From Planctomycetaceae bacterium (GTDB lineage Bacteria; Planctomycetota; Planctomycetia; Planctomycetales; Planctomycetaceae), in the NCBI GenBank assembly GCA_029259845.1, contig JAJDEI010000295.1, positions 1 to 36,685 of the forward strand: a stretch of 36,685 bases of DNA, given 5' to 3'. Below the pieces are notes generated by a model that ran no database searches, was not told the origin of the DNA, and saw only the letters and a program-made list of their open reading frames with translations. Positions 15,593-25,000 of this stretch are shown here, piece after piece (the stretch's first letter is position 1; each line of letters starts with the position of its first letter). The position numbers and the translations under genes are program-made.

Positions 15593-16787
15593 TACCTGCC
15601 TCCAGAATGGGCAACACGATGGCGAGCAACACAAACCCGATCATGGCCGCCAGGATCAGAATCAGCACCGGTTCCAGCACGGCGGCCAACCGACCGGTAG
15701 CCGCCTGCACCTGCCGGTCGTAATCGTCGGCCAACCGGGCCAGCAGTTCTTCCAATTTGCCCGACTCTTGCCCGACGGCGAAAATCTGCACCGCCAGCGG
15801 CGGAATTACGCCCGTTTCACTCAGCGACCGCGCCAAGTCGCGGCCGGCGGTCAGCGCCTCGCGGCAATCTTCCAGGGCCTCACGCAGAATGCGGTTGCCG
15901 ACCGACCTAGCCGCCAGGTCCAAAGCGTCGGCCAGGGGCAACCCGCTTTCGAGTAGCGTTGAGAGAATCAGGCAGACGCGGGAGAGGCTTTGTTTGGTCG
16001 CCAGCGGTCCGAACAACGGCAGCTTGAGCAGCCGCCGGTCCACAAACCGTCGACCGGGCGGCGAACGCAGGACGGCCCCGATGACGATGGCCGATCCCGA
16101 CATCCCCAGGATGACGAACAGACCATGTTCCAACAGCAGGTCGCTGCCTGTCTTGACCACCATCGTCGGCCAGGGGAGCCGGTCGAGGGTCTCGCGCAGG
16201 TTCTCCAGCAAGGGCGGCATGACGTAGGTCATCAGGAACAACGTGGCCGCCGCGCCGAACGTGAGCACGAACACGGGATAGATCAGCGCACTGGTCACTT
16301 GGTCACGCAGGCCGTGCCATCGCCGCTTGAAGGTCGACAGCCGGTCGAGGGCCTCGTCCAGGTTGCCCACGTTTTCTCCGACTTCCACCAACCGCACGGA
16401 GAGATCGTCGAAGACGTGGGGATGTTGGGCCAGCGCCTGTGCCAGACTGGTGCCGGCCGCCACCTGATCCCGTACCGCCAGCAGCGTCCGGCGAAACGCG
16501 GGAGCCGATTGGGCCGCGACCGTGTCGAGTGCCGTCAGCAGTGGCACGCCCCCCGACAGCAGGATGGCCAGTTCGTGGGCCGCCTCGGCCCAGCGAACGG
16601 CTCCGCCGCCCCAGGAGGCCCACGCAAGGCTCCCGCTTTGACGGGCGGCTTGCTGCTCGCTCAGCGCGTGCACGCGCAGGCCGTCTGCCCGTAACCGGTC
16701 TCGCGCGCTGCGGGGGTTGTCGGCAGTCAGCAGGCCGCTGAGAACCTGTCCGCTGCCGTCAGCCGCGCGATACTCATAGACGGACAT
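15579..16787 (-). CDS. gspF: T2SS inner-membrane platform protein GspF
   Basis: 402 residues, the normal GspF length. It carries two T2SSF domains (residues about 65-190 and 270-395). Conserved pieces are ELAILLSGGVPLLTALD, LVEVGENVGNLDEALDRL, and in the second half LSTLLESGLPLADALDLAA and VGQESGKLEELLARLADDYD. Three membrane segments are visible near residues 168-190, 215-235 and 372-395. GspF is the central polytopic protein of the assembly platform and contacts GspE and GspL. It lies 86 bp after gspE. Confidence 0.93.
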   Translation of the reverse strand: MSVYEYRAADGSGQVLSGLLTADNPRSARDRLRADGLRVHALSEQQAARQSGSLAWASWGGGAVRWAEAAHELAILLSGGVPLLTALDTVAAQSAPAFRRTLLAVRDQVAAGTSLAQALAQHPHVFDDLSVRLVEVGENVGNLDEALDRLSTFKRRWHGLRDQVTSALIYPVFVLTFGAAATLFLMTYVMPPLLENLRETLDRLPWPTMVVKTGSDLLLEHGLFVILGMSGSAIVIGAVLRSPPGRRFVDRRLLKLPLFGPLATKQSLSRVCLILSTLLESGLPLADALDLAARSVGNRILREALEDCREALTAGRDLARSLSETGVIPPLAVQIFAVGQESGKLEELLARLADDYDRQVQAATGRLAAVLEPVLILILAAMIGFVLLAIVLPILEAGNVAL

Positions 16788-16873
16788 GCCTCGGCCTCCC
16801 TGACGTCACCCGCAGCGCACCAGTAGGCGCGCTGTGTGCCGACTCGTCAAGCACGAATCTGCAGCATTTCATT

Positions 16874-18565
16874 TCAGTCATCGGCCCGCTGGGCCACGCG
16901 GACGACTTCCGCCAGCGTCGTCGTTCCGGCGTCCACCTTGTGCAACCCGTCCTCCGCCAGCAGCGTCATGCCGCCCTCCAGCGCTGCGGTCCGAATCTGT
17001 GAGGCGTTCCCCCGCGATTGGATCAACGCACGACACGCCTCATCCACAATCAGAAACTCAAAGATACCGTCGCGGCCCCGGTAGCCGGTCTGCCGGCAGG
17101 CATCACAGCCGGTGCCGGCGAACACCCGCTGCGGCGCGTACCCTTGCCGGGCTTGCAACCATTCAGAGCAGGCCGCCTCAACCGTCGTTTCTCTGCGGCA
17201 CGCCGAACAGATGCGACGCACCAGACGTTGGGCCAGGACCGCCAGCAGCGAACTGGAGACAAGGTACGGCTCGATCCCCAGGTCGAGCAGCCGGGTGACC
17301 GCACTGGCCGAGTCGTTGGTGTGTAATGTGGAGAAGACCAGGTGACCGGTGAGTGAAGATTGAATCGCCATCACGGCCGTTTCGTGATCGCGGATTTCTC
17401 CCACCATGATTACGTCCGGATCCTGGCGCAGCACGTTCCGCAGTCCGCTTGCAAACGTGAGTCCTTTTTTTTCGTTGATTTGTGTCTGGCTCACCCCGTC
17501 GAGTTCGTATTCGATCGGATCCTCCAGCGTGAGCACGTTCCGTTCGCGGGTGCTGATCTGTTGCAAGGCCGCATACAGCGTGGTGCTCTTGCCGCTGCCG
17601 GTGGGACCGGTCACCAACAGCAGCCCATGTTCGAGCGAGATCAGCCGCCCGAACTGGGCCAGCGTCTCGTCCGGCATGCCGAGTTCGGTCAGTGTGTACA
17701 GCCGGGCCGACTTATCGAGCAGGCGGATCACGACCCGTTCGCTGTGACTGGTCGGCAGGGACGCGATCCGCAGGTCGATCACCCGCTCGGCAATGCGGAC
17801 GGTGGCCCGGCCGTCTTGCGGCAACCGCTTCTCGGCGATGTTCATGTTGCCCAGCACCTTGATCCGGCTGACGACTTCATCCTGAAGAGACTTGGGAATC
17901 TCCACCGAGTCGAACAGCACGCCATCGATGCGAAACCGGGCCACCACCACCTCATCGGCCGGTTGAATGTGAATGTCCGAGGCACGGGCTTTGATCGCCT
18001 CGAACAGAATCTGGTTGACCAGCCGGATCACCGGCGCGCGACCGGTCGAATCGAGCAGGTCTTGCTTCTCATTGGAGATCGTCAGTGCTTCACCCACCTC
18101 CAGGGTGTCCAGCACCTCGCGGGCCGTGCCCCCCTGGTCTTCATAAGCCGCATTGATCGCCCGCGTCACCACTTCGGCCGGGGCGAAGACCGGAGTGGCC
18201 GGTCGCCGGAACGTGCGACGGACCAGATCCAGAACCGCCAGACCGCGCGGGTCACCGATGGCGACGAGAATCGGTCCGTCCGACGGCTCCAACGCCAGGG
18301 CGCAGTGGCTGCGTGAAAAGGCGATCGGAAACTGGCGCACGTAATCGGCGAATGGCGGTGCGGGCAACTCGCTCACCAGCGGGGAGTCGAACAGAGACGC
18401 AATCTCGGCCAACCGGTCGGCTACGGAAGATGCCGGCGTGGGCTCAGCGGCCTGACCGTTCTGCAGCACCGAACCGGCCGCTCTGCCGTTGACACCCGTT
18501 TCGCGCGCGGGGTCCGGCTCCGCCACCTGAGTGATGGACGCGCGTCGGCCGACAACCAATGACAT
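16874..18565 (-). CDS. gspE: T2SS ATPase GspE
   Basis: 563 residues, with ggaggggggaga before the ATG. The N-terminal ~200 residues are the N1/N2 regions that bind GspL. The ATPase core has the Walker A motif TGPTGSGKSTTLYA near residue 315, the Asp box TLEDPIEYEL, the Walker B motif DPDVIMVGEIRD near residue 380, and the His box STLHTNDSASAVTRL. The zinc-binding tetracysteine is present: CSAC near residue 453 and CDAC near residue 488. GspE powers pseudopilus assembly at the cytoplasmic face. PilB-type pilus ATPases share these motifs; the neighbouring gspD and gspG-K favour GspE. Confidence 0.93.
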   Translation of the reverse strand: MSLVVGRRASITQVAEPDPARETGVNGRAAGSVLQNGQAAEPTPASSVADRLAEIASLFDSPLVSELPAPPFADYVRQFPIAFSRSHCALALEPSDGPILVAIGDPRGLAVLDLVRRTFRRPATPVFAPAEVVTRAINAAYEDQGGTAREVLDTLEVGEALTISNEKQDLLDSTGRAPVIRLVNQILFEAIKARASDIHIQPADEVVVARFRIDGVLFDSVEIPKSLQDEVVSRIKVLGNMNIAEKRLPQDGRATVRIAERVIDLRIASLPTSHSERVVIRLLDKSARLYTLTELGMPDETLAQFGRLISLEHGLLLVTGPTGSGKSTTLYAALQQISTRERNVLTLEDPIEYELDGVSQTQINEKKGLTFASGLRNVLRQDPDVIMVGEIRDHETAVMAIQSSLTGHLVFSTLHTNDSASAVTRLLDLGIEPYLVSSSLLAVLAQRLVRRICSACRRETTVEAACSEWLQARQGYAPQRVFAGTGCDACRQTGYRGRDGIFEFLIVDEACRALIQSRGNASQIRTAALEGGMTLLAEDGLHKVDAGTTTLAEVVRVAQRADD

Positions 18566-18889
18566 GACGATCTCCCCCCTCCGGATCCCCTGCCCCCAGG
18601 AATCATCGCCGCCCGCCCCTCATCGACGGATCATACACCAACGACACCGAGGATGCTCTGACACATCCGGACACATCCTTTCCACGAATACGACAGCGCA
18701 GAATCGAGCGTTGAATGTGCTCTCCCGGCGTCTTGAATTAACCACGGATTACACGGATGGTTTTCTCTCTCAGGAGCTGGCCAAATTTGCTTTCTATCCG
18801 TGCCCATCCGTGTCATCCGTGGTTCGTAACCATCACCATTGTTACGCCATGAGTTGTTGCATTTCCACAAATGACACTGCGCAGTCCGA
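18566..18889. other. Intergenic gap between gspD and gspE
   Basis: This 324-bp gap contrasts with the overlapping spacing in the rest of the operon. It holds the long inverted repeat at 18740-18824 described separately. No gene is supportable here: the open frames (plus 18531-18893, minus 18631-18870) run through the repeat arms. Confidence 0.6.
18740..18824. repeat. Near-perfect inverted repeat between gspD and gspE
   Basis: Left arm 18740-18760 (aaccacggat, tacacggatgg) and right arm 18804-18824 (ccatccgtgtc, atccgtggtt) match as reverse complements at 20 of 21 positions around a 43-bp loop. The right side carries three copies of atccgtg (18796-18802, 18805-18811, 18815-18821). In RNA it could form a long hairpin that attenuates readthrough from gspD to gspE or stabilises transcript ends. 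It resembles a dispersed intergenic element known from several bacterial genomes; that link is from memory. Confidence 0.8.
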
Positions 18890-21232
18890 CTAATGGCCGT
18901 GAGCCTTGCGGTTGCAGCGGATCATCAACGGCCCGCTGGCTGGAAAGCGGGCCTGCAGTTCGGACTGCTGATGGTCTTTGGCACTCAGGTATTTGAGCGT
19001 GGCAAACTGGTCGTTGCGCAGAATCACCGGCTTGAGAAACAAAAAGAACGACGTCTGTGTGCGATCCTTGGTCTGCAGACTCGACAACTCGCGCAAGATC
19101 GGGACCAACTCCAGAAAAGGAATGCCGGCGAACGTCTCGGTGACTCCAATTTGCTTCAAGCCGCCGACGATCACCGTGTGCCCGTCCGGAATTGTCACAA
19201 TACTCTCAGCCCGACTGATCTGACGGGGTGGCGGCAGGGCGGCCGCGGCGCTCGTGCCGGAGAATGCGCTGAACTCCACATCGAACTCCAGTTCCAGTTC
19301 GTTTCCGTCCTTGACGTGCGGCGTCACGTCGATCGTCGTGCCGGCCTGCTGGCTCCCGCCCAGACTGGTCGTTGAGACGGTTTGCGAAGCGTTCACGCTT
19401 TGGAAGGGTACGCTCAGCACGTTCTCGAAACTCCCCCGCGTGTTATCATTGACCAGAATCTTCGGCGATGCCAACACCCGCGATCGGCTGTGGGCGGCCA
19501 ATGCCTGGACGACAACATCCGCCACTTCCGGGTCCACCAGTGTGCCGTTAAAACCCAGGTTGGGGATGATCTGCAGCGCACCGGTCACCGGATCGACTTC
19601 ACTCAATCCGAACGAGGAGAAACTGAATAGCCGCTTGATTCCCATGCGGTCGCCCCCCGAGACCTCGACTCCCAACGAGAAATTATCCGACGTGTCGATT
19701 GCCACAATGTGAGCTTCGATCATCACCTGCGGCCGCGGTGCGTCAAGCTGTTCGATCAGTTTCAGATAGGGAGCTTGCTGGGCCGGGTCGCCGACCAGTA
19801 CGAGGCTGTTGGTGATCGGATCGCCGGAAACCCGCACGTCACCCGGCAGATACGCTCCGGCCACGCTGGTGCGCACCGGCTCTCCCGCTCCGGGAGGATT
19901 ATCACGGAGGTCATACGGATCATAAGGACCCAACGGCATCACGAAGGGCTGAAACGGGAGCGGGGCGGAAGAGGGATTCAGAAACTGGCTGCCGCCAGAC
20001 TGCGGCGACTGAAAAGGCGCAGCCGCAGCCCCTTCCCCTTCCAGCGGCACACCGGCCGGACCGGCTCCCAAATCACCGATGGCCCGCAGCGTCTGCAGGA
20101 CGTCATCGACGTTCGCATTCTTCAACTTCAGGAACCGGACCGGACTGCGGGCCTGTTCGGGAGCCGCATCGATCTGCTGGCGCAGCTGATTCAGCCGCTC
20201 ATGCAATTCGGGCTTCGTGCGGACGATCAGCAGGTTCGCATCGGCATCCACCGTCGACTGGTACACCGTCTCCCGTTCGATCGGGTCGATTAGTTCCTGG
20301 AACAGCGTGTCGACCCGTTCGGCCGCCACGTTGCCAAACTGATAGACAAACGTCGTCAGTCCCAGCGGGATGTCGAACCGTTCCAGTAACTCCATCGCGC
20401 GGGCCACCTCCGGCTCAATGCCGACCAGGGTGATCTGATTGGTGCGCGGATCGGGAAGCAATTGCACGCCGGCACCGCCGGCAGGCGCACGAGCGGCGAG
20501 AATCGGAGTGATGGTTTGCGTGATCGCCTCAGCGGAGATGTGCTTGACTTCGTAGAAATCAGTCAGCAGCTTCGCCTCCGGTTGGTCCAGCGTGCGGATC
20601 AACTGACCGATGCGTGCCAGATTGCCGGCGTAGTCAGTGACAATGAGGAGGTTACCCTCCGGGACCGGGATACTGTTGGCTCCCGGTTGCGTCAGGAACT
20701 GCTGGATGATCTGGTCCATCGTCGCGACTTCCGTGTGCTTGAGTTGAAACGTCTCGGTCACCGGAATGGCCCCATGCTCAACCCCCTCCAATCCGAGGCG
20801 CGCCACATCTGTCAGCCGGGTGACTTGCACCACGCGGTACCAGCCGGGCGTGTCCGCTTCGACCAGTGCAAAGCCCTTCATCCGCAGCGTACTCTGCAGA
20901 ATTCCCAGCAGCGACGAGACCGGGATCGGCTCGGGAGCACGCACGGTGATCCGCTGCTGCTCGATCTTCTCGTCATAGAAAACAGAAATCTTCAGTCGCT
21001 CGCTGACATAGTCCACCAACGTCTTGATGTCGATTTCGTTCGGGAAGTTCAACTGGACAGTCTCTTCTTCGTCCTGTTGCCCGGCAGACGGCTGCGCCAC
21101 AAGACACTGCGGAGTCGAACACAGTGCGGCGAGAGCAATGAGGACGAGCCAGCCAACGGCGGTGCCTTGCCGCCGCGCAGAGATGTGCGGCGCCGTGGGA
21201 ACGCACGGCTGTCTCAGACCGGACCTGAACAT
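18890..21232 (-). CDS. gspD: T2SS outer-membrane secretin GspD
   Basis: 780 residues. A signal sequence lies at residues ~22-47 (AVGWLVLIALAALCSTP). The N0 domain follows (LNFPNEIDIKTLVDYVSER), then N1-N3 domains with repeated NLLIVTDYAGN, TNQITLVG and DANLLIVRTKPE patterns. A glycine/proline-rich linker near residues 390-450 separates them from the secretin beta-barrel domain (about 500-735): PRPQVMIEAHIVAIDTSDN, VLASPKILVNDN, VTIPDGHTVIVGGL, and GIPFLELVPILRELSS. GspD forms the outer-membrane gate. It is the first gene of the locus and is divergent from the RHS gene. The start region is long before the signal peptide, so the true start may lie further in. Confidence 0.92.
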   Translation of the reverse strand: MFRSGLRQPCVPTAPHISARRQGTAVGWLVLIALAALCSTPQCLVAQPSAGQQDEEETVQLNFPNEIDIKTLVDYVSERLKISVFYDEKIEQQRITVRAPEPIPVSSLLGILQSTLRMKGFALVEADTPGWYRVVQVTRLTDVARLGLEGVEHGAIPVTETFQLKHTEVATMDQIIQQFLTQPGANSIPVPEGNLLIVTDYAGNLARIGQLIRTLDQPEAKLLTDFYEVKHISAEAITQTITPILAARAPAGGAGVQLLPDPRTNQITLVGIEPEVARAMELLERFDIPLGLTTFVYQFGNVAAERVDTLFQELIDPIERETVYQSTVDADANLLIVRTKPELHERLNQLRQQIDAAPEQARSPVRFLKLKNANVDDVLQTLRAIGDLGAGPAGVPLEGEGAAAAPFQSPQSGGSQFLNPSSAPLPFQPFVMPLGPYDPYDLRDNPPGAGEPVRTSVAGAYLPGDVRVSGDPITNSLVLVGDPAQQAPYLKLIEQLDAPRPQVMIEAHIVAIDTSDNFSLGVEVSGGDRMGIKRLFSFSSFGLSEVDPVTGALQIIPNLGFNGTLVDPEVADVVVQALAAHSRSRVLASPKILVNDNTRGSFENVLSVPFQSVNASQTVSTTSLGGSQQAGTTIDVTPHVKDGNELELEFDVEFSAFSGTSAAAALPPPRQISRAESIVTIPDGHTVIVGGLKQIGVTETFAGIPFLELVPILRELSSLQTKDRTQTSFFLFLKPVILRNDQFATLKYLSAKDHQQSELQARFPASGPLMIRCNRKAHGH

Positions 21233-22005
21233 GGCCGTGTCTCTGCATCAATGAATGAGAGGGAACGCGAGAGAAGGGAGAAGGAAGTGTAGCCCGGACA
21301 CAATTTCCCGGTCAACGATGTTTGCGGGGCGTTTCGTTCGATGATGTCCCGGTCCGTGACGGCTTGATGCCGTGTTTTATCTCTGATGTGCGTGATTCTA
21401 CGCAACATGATTGCGTGTGAGCCTCAAATGCTCGTGAATCAGTGAATGAAAAACTTCGGTGATCCTGGTTTTATCTACGAAAGCTGGTTGACACATCGGC
21501 AGACCGTGCGCATGTATGGGCTGTGATCTATTCCGATTCGGCAGTTCTTGCCGATTGCATCACGGATTCTGACTGATGCGGGCAACGAAATTGACGGAGT
21601 GATTTGGCGTTCTGTCCAACGCACTCTGCGGTGCCAAGCGTACATTTCTCATTCTGATCCACATTTCAAATCTTAGTAGTTCCAAGTTTCGGTCGGTTCA
21701 AATTCAAGGCCATCACCTTTTTTGGGTTGGCGACTTGCCTGTTTGAGTCTGCGCAAATCTGTGTTTGATTTCATGTCTGTTGACAGGGGGGATGCATGAT
21801 CTGTTGCTTTTCGCCTGTCTGCGGCGTAGCGGTTGCCCTGTGTTCCAGGACGTGGACGATGTGGAGCATAAGTGGCTCGCCGTTCTCGTCGTGGGGCGAC
21901 GGTCTCTCTCGTCAATTTGTCGAGTGGGCATCCCCGGTTTGTTGAGGGTCAGTGCTGCGGTTGTGATTTCGCGTTCCCAGATTGTCCTCCGTGAGGGAGT
22001 GTTGC
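21233..22005. other. Divergent intergenic region between gspD and the first RHS gene
   Basis: This 773-bp region should hold promoters for both the T2SS locus and the RHS gene. It is less GC-rich than its surroundings. A small hairpin (acggc, loop ttgat, gccgt, then gtttta) lies at 21359-21373. No protein is supportable; open frames near 21673-22094 overlap on both strands and look like shadows. Confidence 0.5.
21488..21517 (+). promoter_or_regulatory. Possible promoter upstream of the first RHS gene
   Basis: A perfect TTGACA lies at 21488-21493. The best -10 candidates at 17-19 bp spacing (catgta, atgtat) are poor. It is about 500 bp before the RHS start, so it may be fortuitous. Confidence 0.2.
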
Positions 22006-25000
22006 ATGTCTGTCGACAAACGGTCGGTGTGGAACAAGGTTTGGCGGGAAGTGGGGCAGCAGACTTGGCGGTTTCTCGACCTTTCCTGGTGTGAAGTGCT
22101 GATCTTGTGGCTGGTGGTGACGATCGCCGTGCCGCCACAGTTGCTACAGGCCACCGGGCCAACGCCTCCGAACCCGCCCCCAGGTCCGCCGCCTTGCACT
22201 GATCCCTGTTGCAAGCCATCGCCGCCACCACCCCCGCCACCCCCGCCACCCCCGCCTCCTCCTCCGTGCTCCGGCCCTAATTGTCCGCCACCACCACCCT
22301 GCCACGGACCTGCTTGCCCCCCACGCGCCGGGCTCAGCGGACTCACAAGAGCAGGACGCGGTACTGATGGTGGAACGGGTCGTGATCAAGGAGCCGAGGG
22401 GAACGGTTGCCCGACTGGCAAGTGCACGCCACCGTTTGGCACCTCTCTACCGGTCTATTTGCGCTACGGTGCGTCGTACGAATCGGTCACCGATCTGCAA
22501 ATCTCAACGCCGCTGGGAGGCTGGTCCCTCAGCCGTTCCTACATGAGCGACGGCACGGGCGATTCGGCCTTGGGCAACAAGTGGCTCGGACGGGCGGCCG
22601 ATCAGTACTTGATCGACAAGGGATCCTCGCAAGTCGCCCTGCTGGTCAACGCGGCTTCGCAGTTGACCTTCACCGGCAGCGGCTCGCCGGTGACCTATGC
22701 CGCCCCCGACGGCAACTCCTTGCGGCTGGAGCACGACTCCACCAACAAGGAATTCATTCTCACCGACATTGACGGCAGCCGCTATGACGTATTCCACGAT
22801 TTCACTGTGGCCGGCGGCAAGTCAGGCAAGCTCAAGGAACGCTCGACCCGCGAATGGAACTCACAAAGCAAAGCCGGCTTTGGGTACACCTACACCGCTG
22901 GCGGCGACCTGAGCCAGATCACCACGCCCGCAGGCCAGGACTTTAACATCGCCTTCACCTACACGAGTTCGCGGATCACCAAAGTCGAGGTCAAGAACGC
23001 CTCCAGCGTGCTGATTCAGCAGGCCGACTACACCTACTACGACGACGTGACCACGCCCTCAACCGATCTCGGTTCCAGCGGCGATCTCGTGCAAGTCAAA
23101 ATGTCATCGCGGACCACGGCCGACACCGCCGGGACGCTCTCCATCGTGCGCTACACCCAGTACCGCTACGACGCTGCCAGCCGGCTCAAGGCGGTCTACG
23201 AACATGACGCTCTCCAACGGATCATCGATCAGACCACCGGCATCACCAGCGAGGCGGACATCCTCACCAAGGCCGACACTTACGGCACGGTCGACATCCA
23301 GGAGTACGCCAACCGTCGGTTCACCTACTACACCGCCAACACCGCGACCAATAGCATCGATACCCCTTTCGGCTTACTGGAGGATCTCAACACCACCTAC
23401 GGCGGCAGCGAGGCGGCCGAAAGCGGCTACGTGAAGAGTGAAATCATCCGCACCGGCTGCGGCTCGTGCGGTTCGACCAGCGGCATCACCAAGAGTTACT
23501 TCTACCTGGACATCGCCCAGGGAGCCACGCTCGACCAGAACGAAGTCACCCGCCTCGTCGTCGAGGACACCGAGGACTCCGGCAGCAACGCCCATTCTCG
23601 CACGGTCTTCGGCCTCAATGACTCGGGCCGCCAGTTGCGGAAAGTGTTCATTGACGATCCGACCGGCACGCCCGCCTACTGGTGCGAGTCCTGGAAGATG
23701 GCCACGACCGGCCAAGCCCACCGCATCGCCGAGTACCGCATGCCCAGCGCCCACAATGTCAGCACGGCCGCCGCGTTGCGGAACTATCTCGACCCCTACG
23801 ACAGCGAGGGGGACAGTTGGACCAACGACACCAACACACTGAATGCCTCGGCCGGATTGATTTACGTCAACACCTACAACTCGGACGGCGCCAAGACTGA
23901 CGTTCAGGTGAAACAGGGCCGCACCGGCACCGCCTACTACACTTCAGCCGCCGACTATGGCGACGGCGACGGCGACACGGCTGGCGACGACAATGCCGAC
24001 AACGTGCTGCTTGTGGCTCAGTACGCCTACTTCACCAAGACCGCCACCCGCACCGACGGTAAGAAGACCAGCTACGCTTACACGTTCTGGGACACGGACG
24101 ACCGCGAGATCAAAACCAGAACCACCACGCTGCCGTCCATTGCCACCAGCCAGAACGGCTCCGGCACCGCGACGACCATCGTCGAGTACTACGACAATCT
24201 GGGCCGCCTCCGCTGGACACAGGACGGCGAAGGCTACATCAACTACTACGCCTACCACCCGGTGACCGGCGCAGCAGCCCTGACGGTGATCGACATCAAT
24301 CCCGCCAGTGTCAGCACGGACGTCAGTTCCGGCTCGACCGGCGAATGGGAAGCTTGGACCGTCGGCAGCGCCAACACCAACAAGCCAACCCGCGGCAGCC
24401 TGCCCACCGCTCTGGCCCTCACGTCCAAGACATACTACGACGAACTGGGCCGCCAGACCCGCAGCGTCGATCCGGGCGGCGACGAGCACTACACCGCCTA
24501 CGAGAATACCCGCACGCTCTCCTTCCCCTACTGGGACTCGACGAACAGTAAAACGCTGCTGCCGATTCGGGCCGCCGAATTATCCTTCGATGAGACCAAC
24601 GTCGGTGAGACCTACGCCGTCAAGGCGGGCTACACCAGCATCACCGTCATCTCCGGCGCACCGGTCGGCTTCTCGACCGAGCCGTCGCAGAGCGACTACG
24701 TCTCTTGGACGACGTTCACCCGCGACGGCATCACCGGCAGTCTCAAGCAGGCCGACCGCTACCACGACATCCCCACCAGCGGCACCGGCACGCTCAGCAC
24801 CAACTTCTACCGCTCGGTGACGCAGACCGACGCCCTCGGCCGGACCGAATACACGATCCAGGTCGTCAGCGGCTCGTCTGCCGGCGACCGCAAGGAACAG
24901 GTCACCCAACGGATTTACGACGTCCGCAGCCGCGTGATCACAATCAAACAGGGCGTCAGCGGCGACACGGCCGCCAACAGCCACAACATGACCGACACCT

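Noticed and set aside
17360..18316. A 318-codon plus-strand frame inside gspE
   Set aside because: It is opposite the Walker A and B motifs of gspE and is a shadow of a conserved ATPase.
21765..22094. A plus-strand frame upstream of and overlapping the RHS 1 start
   Set aside because: It overlaps the RHS signal region in another frame and has no domain or ribosome binding site.
22222..22321. The proline-codon tract, considered as a tandem repeat or CRISPR-like array
   Set aside because: It is low-complexity coding for polyproline. There are no spacers or regularly spaced palindromic repeats, and no cas genes occur in the window.
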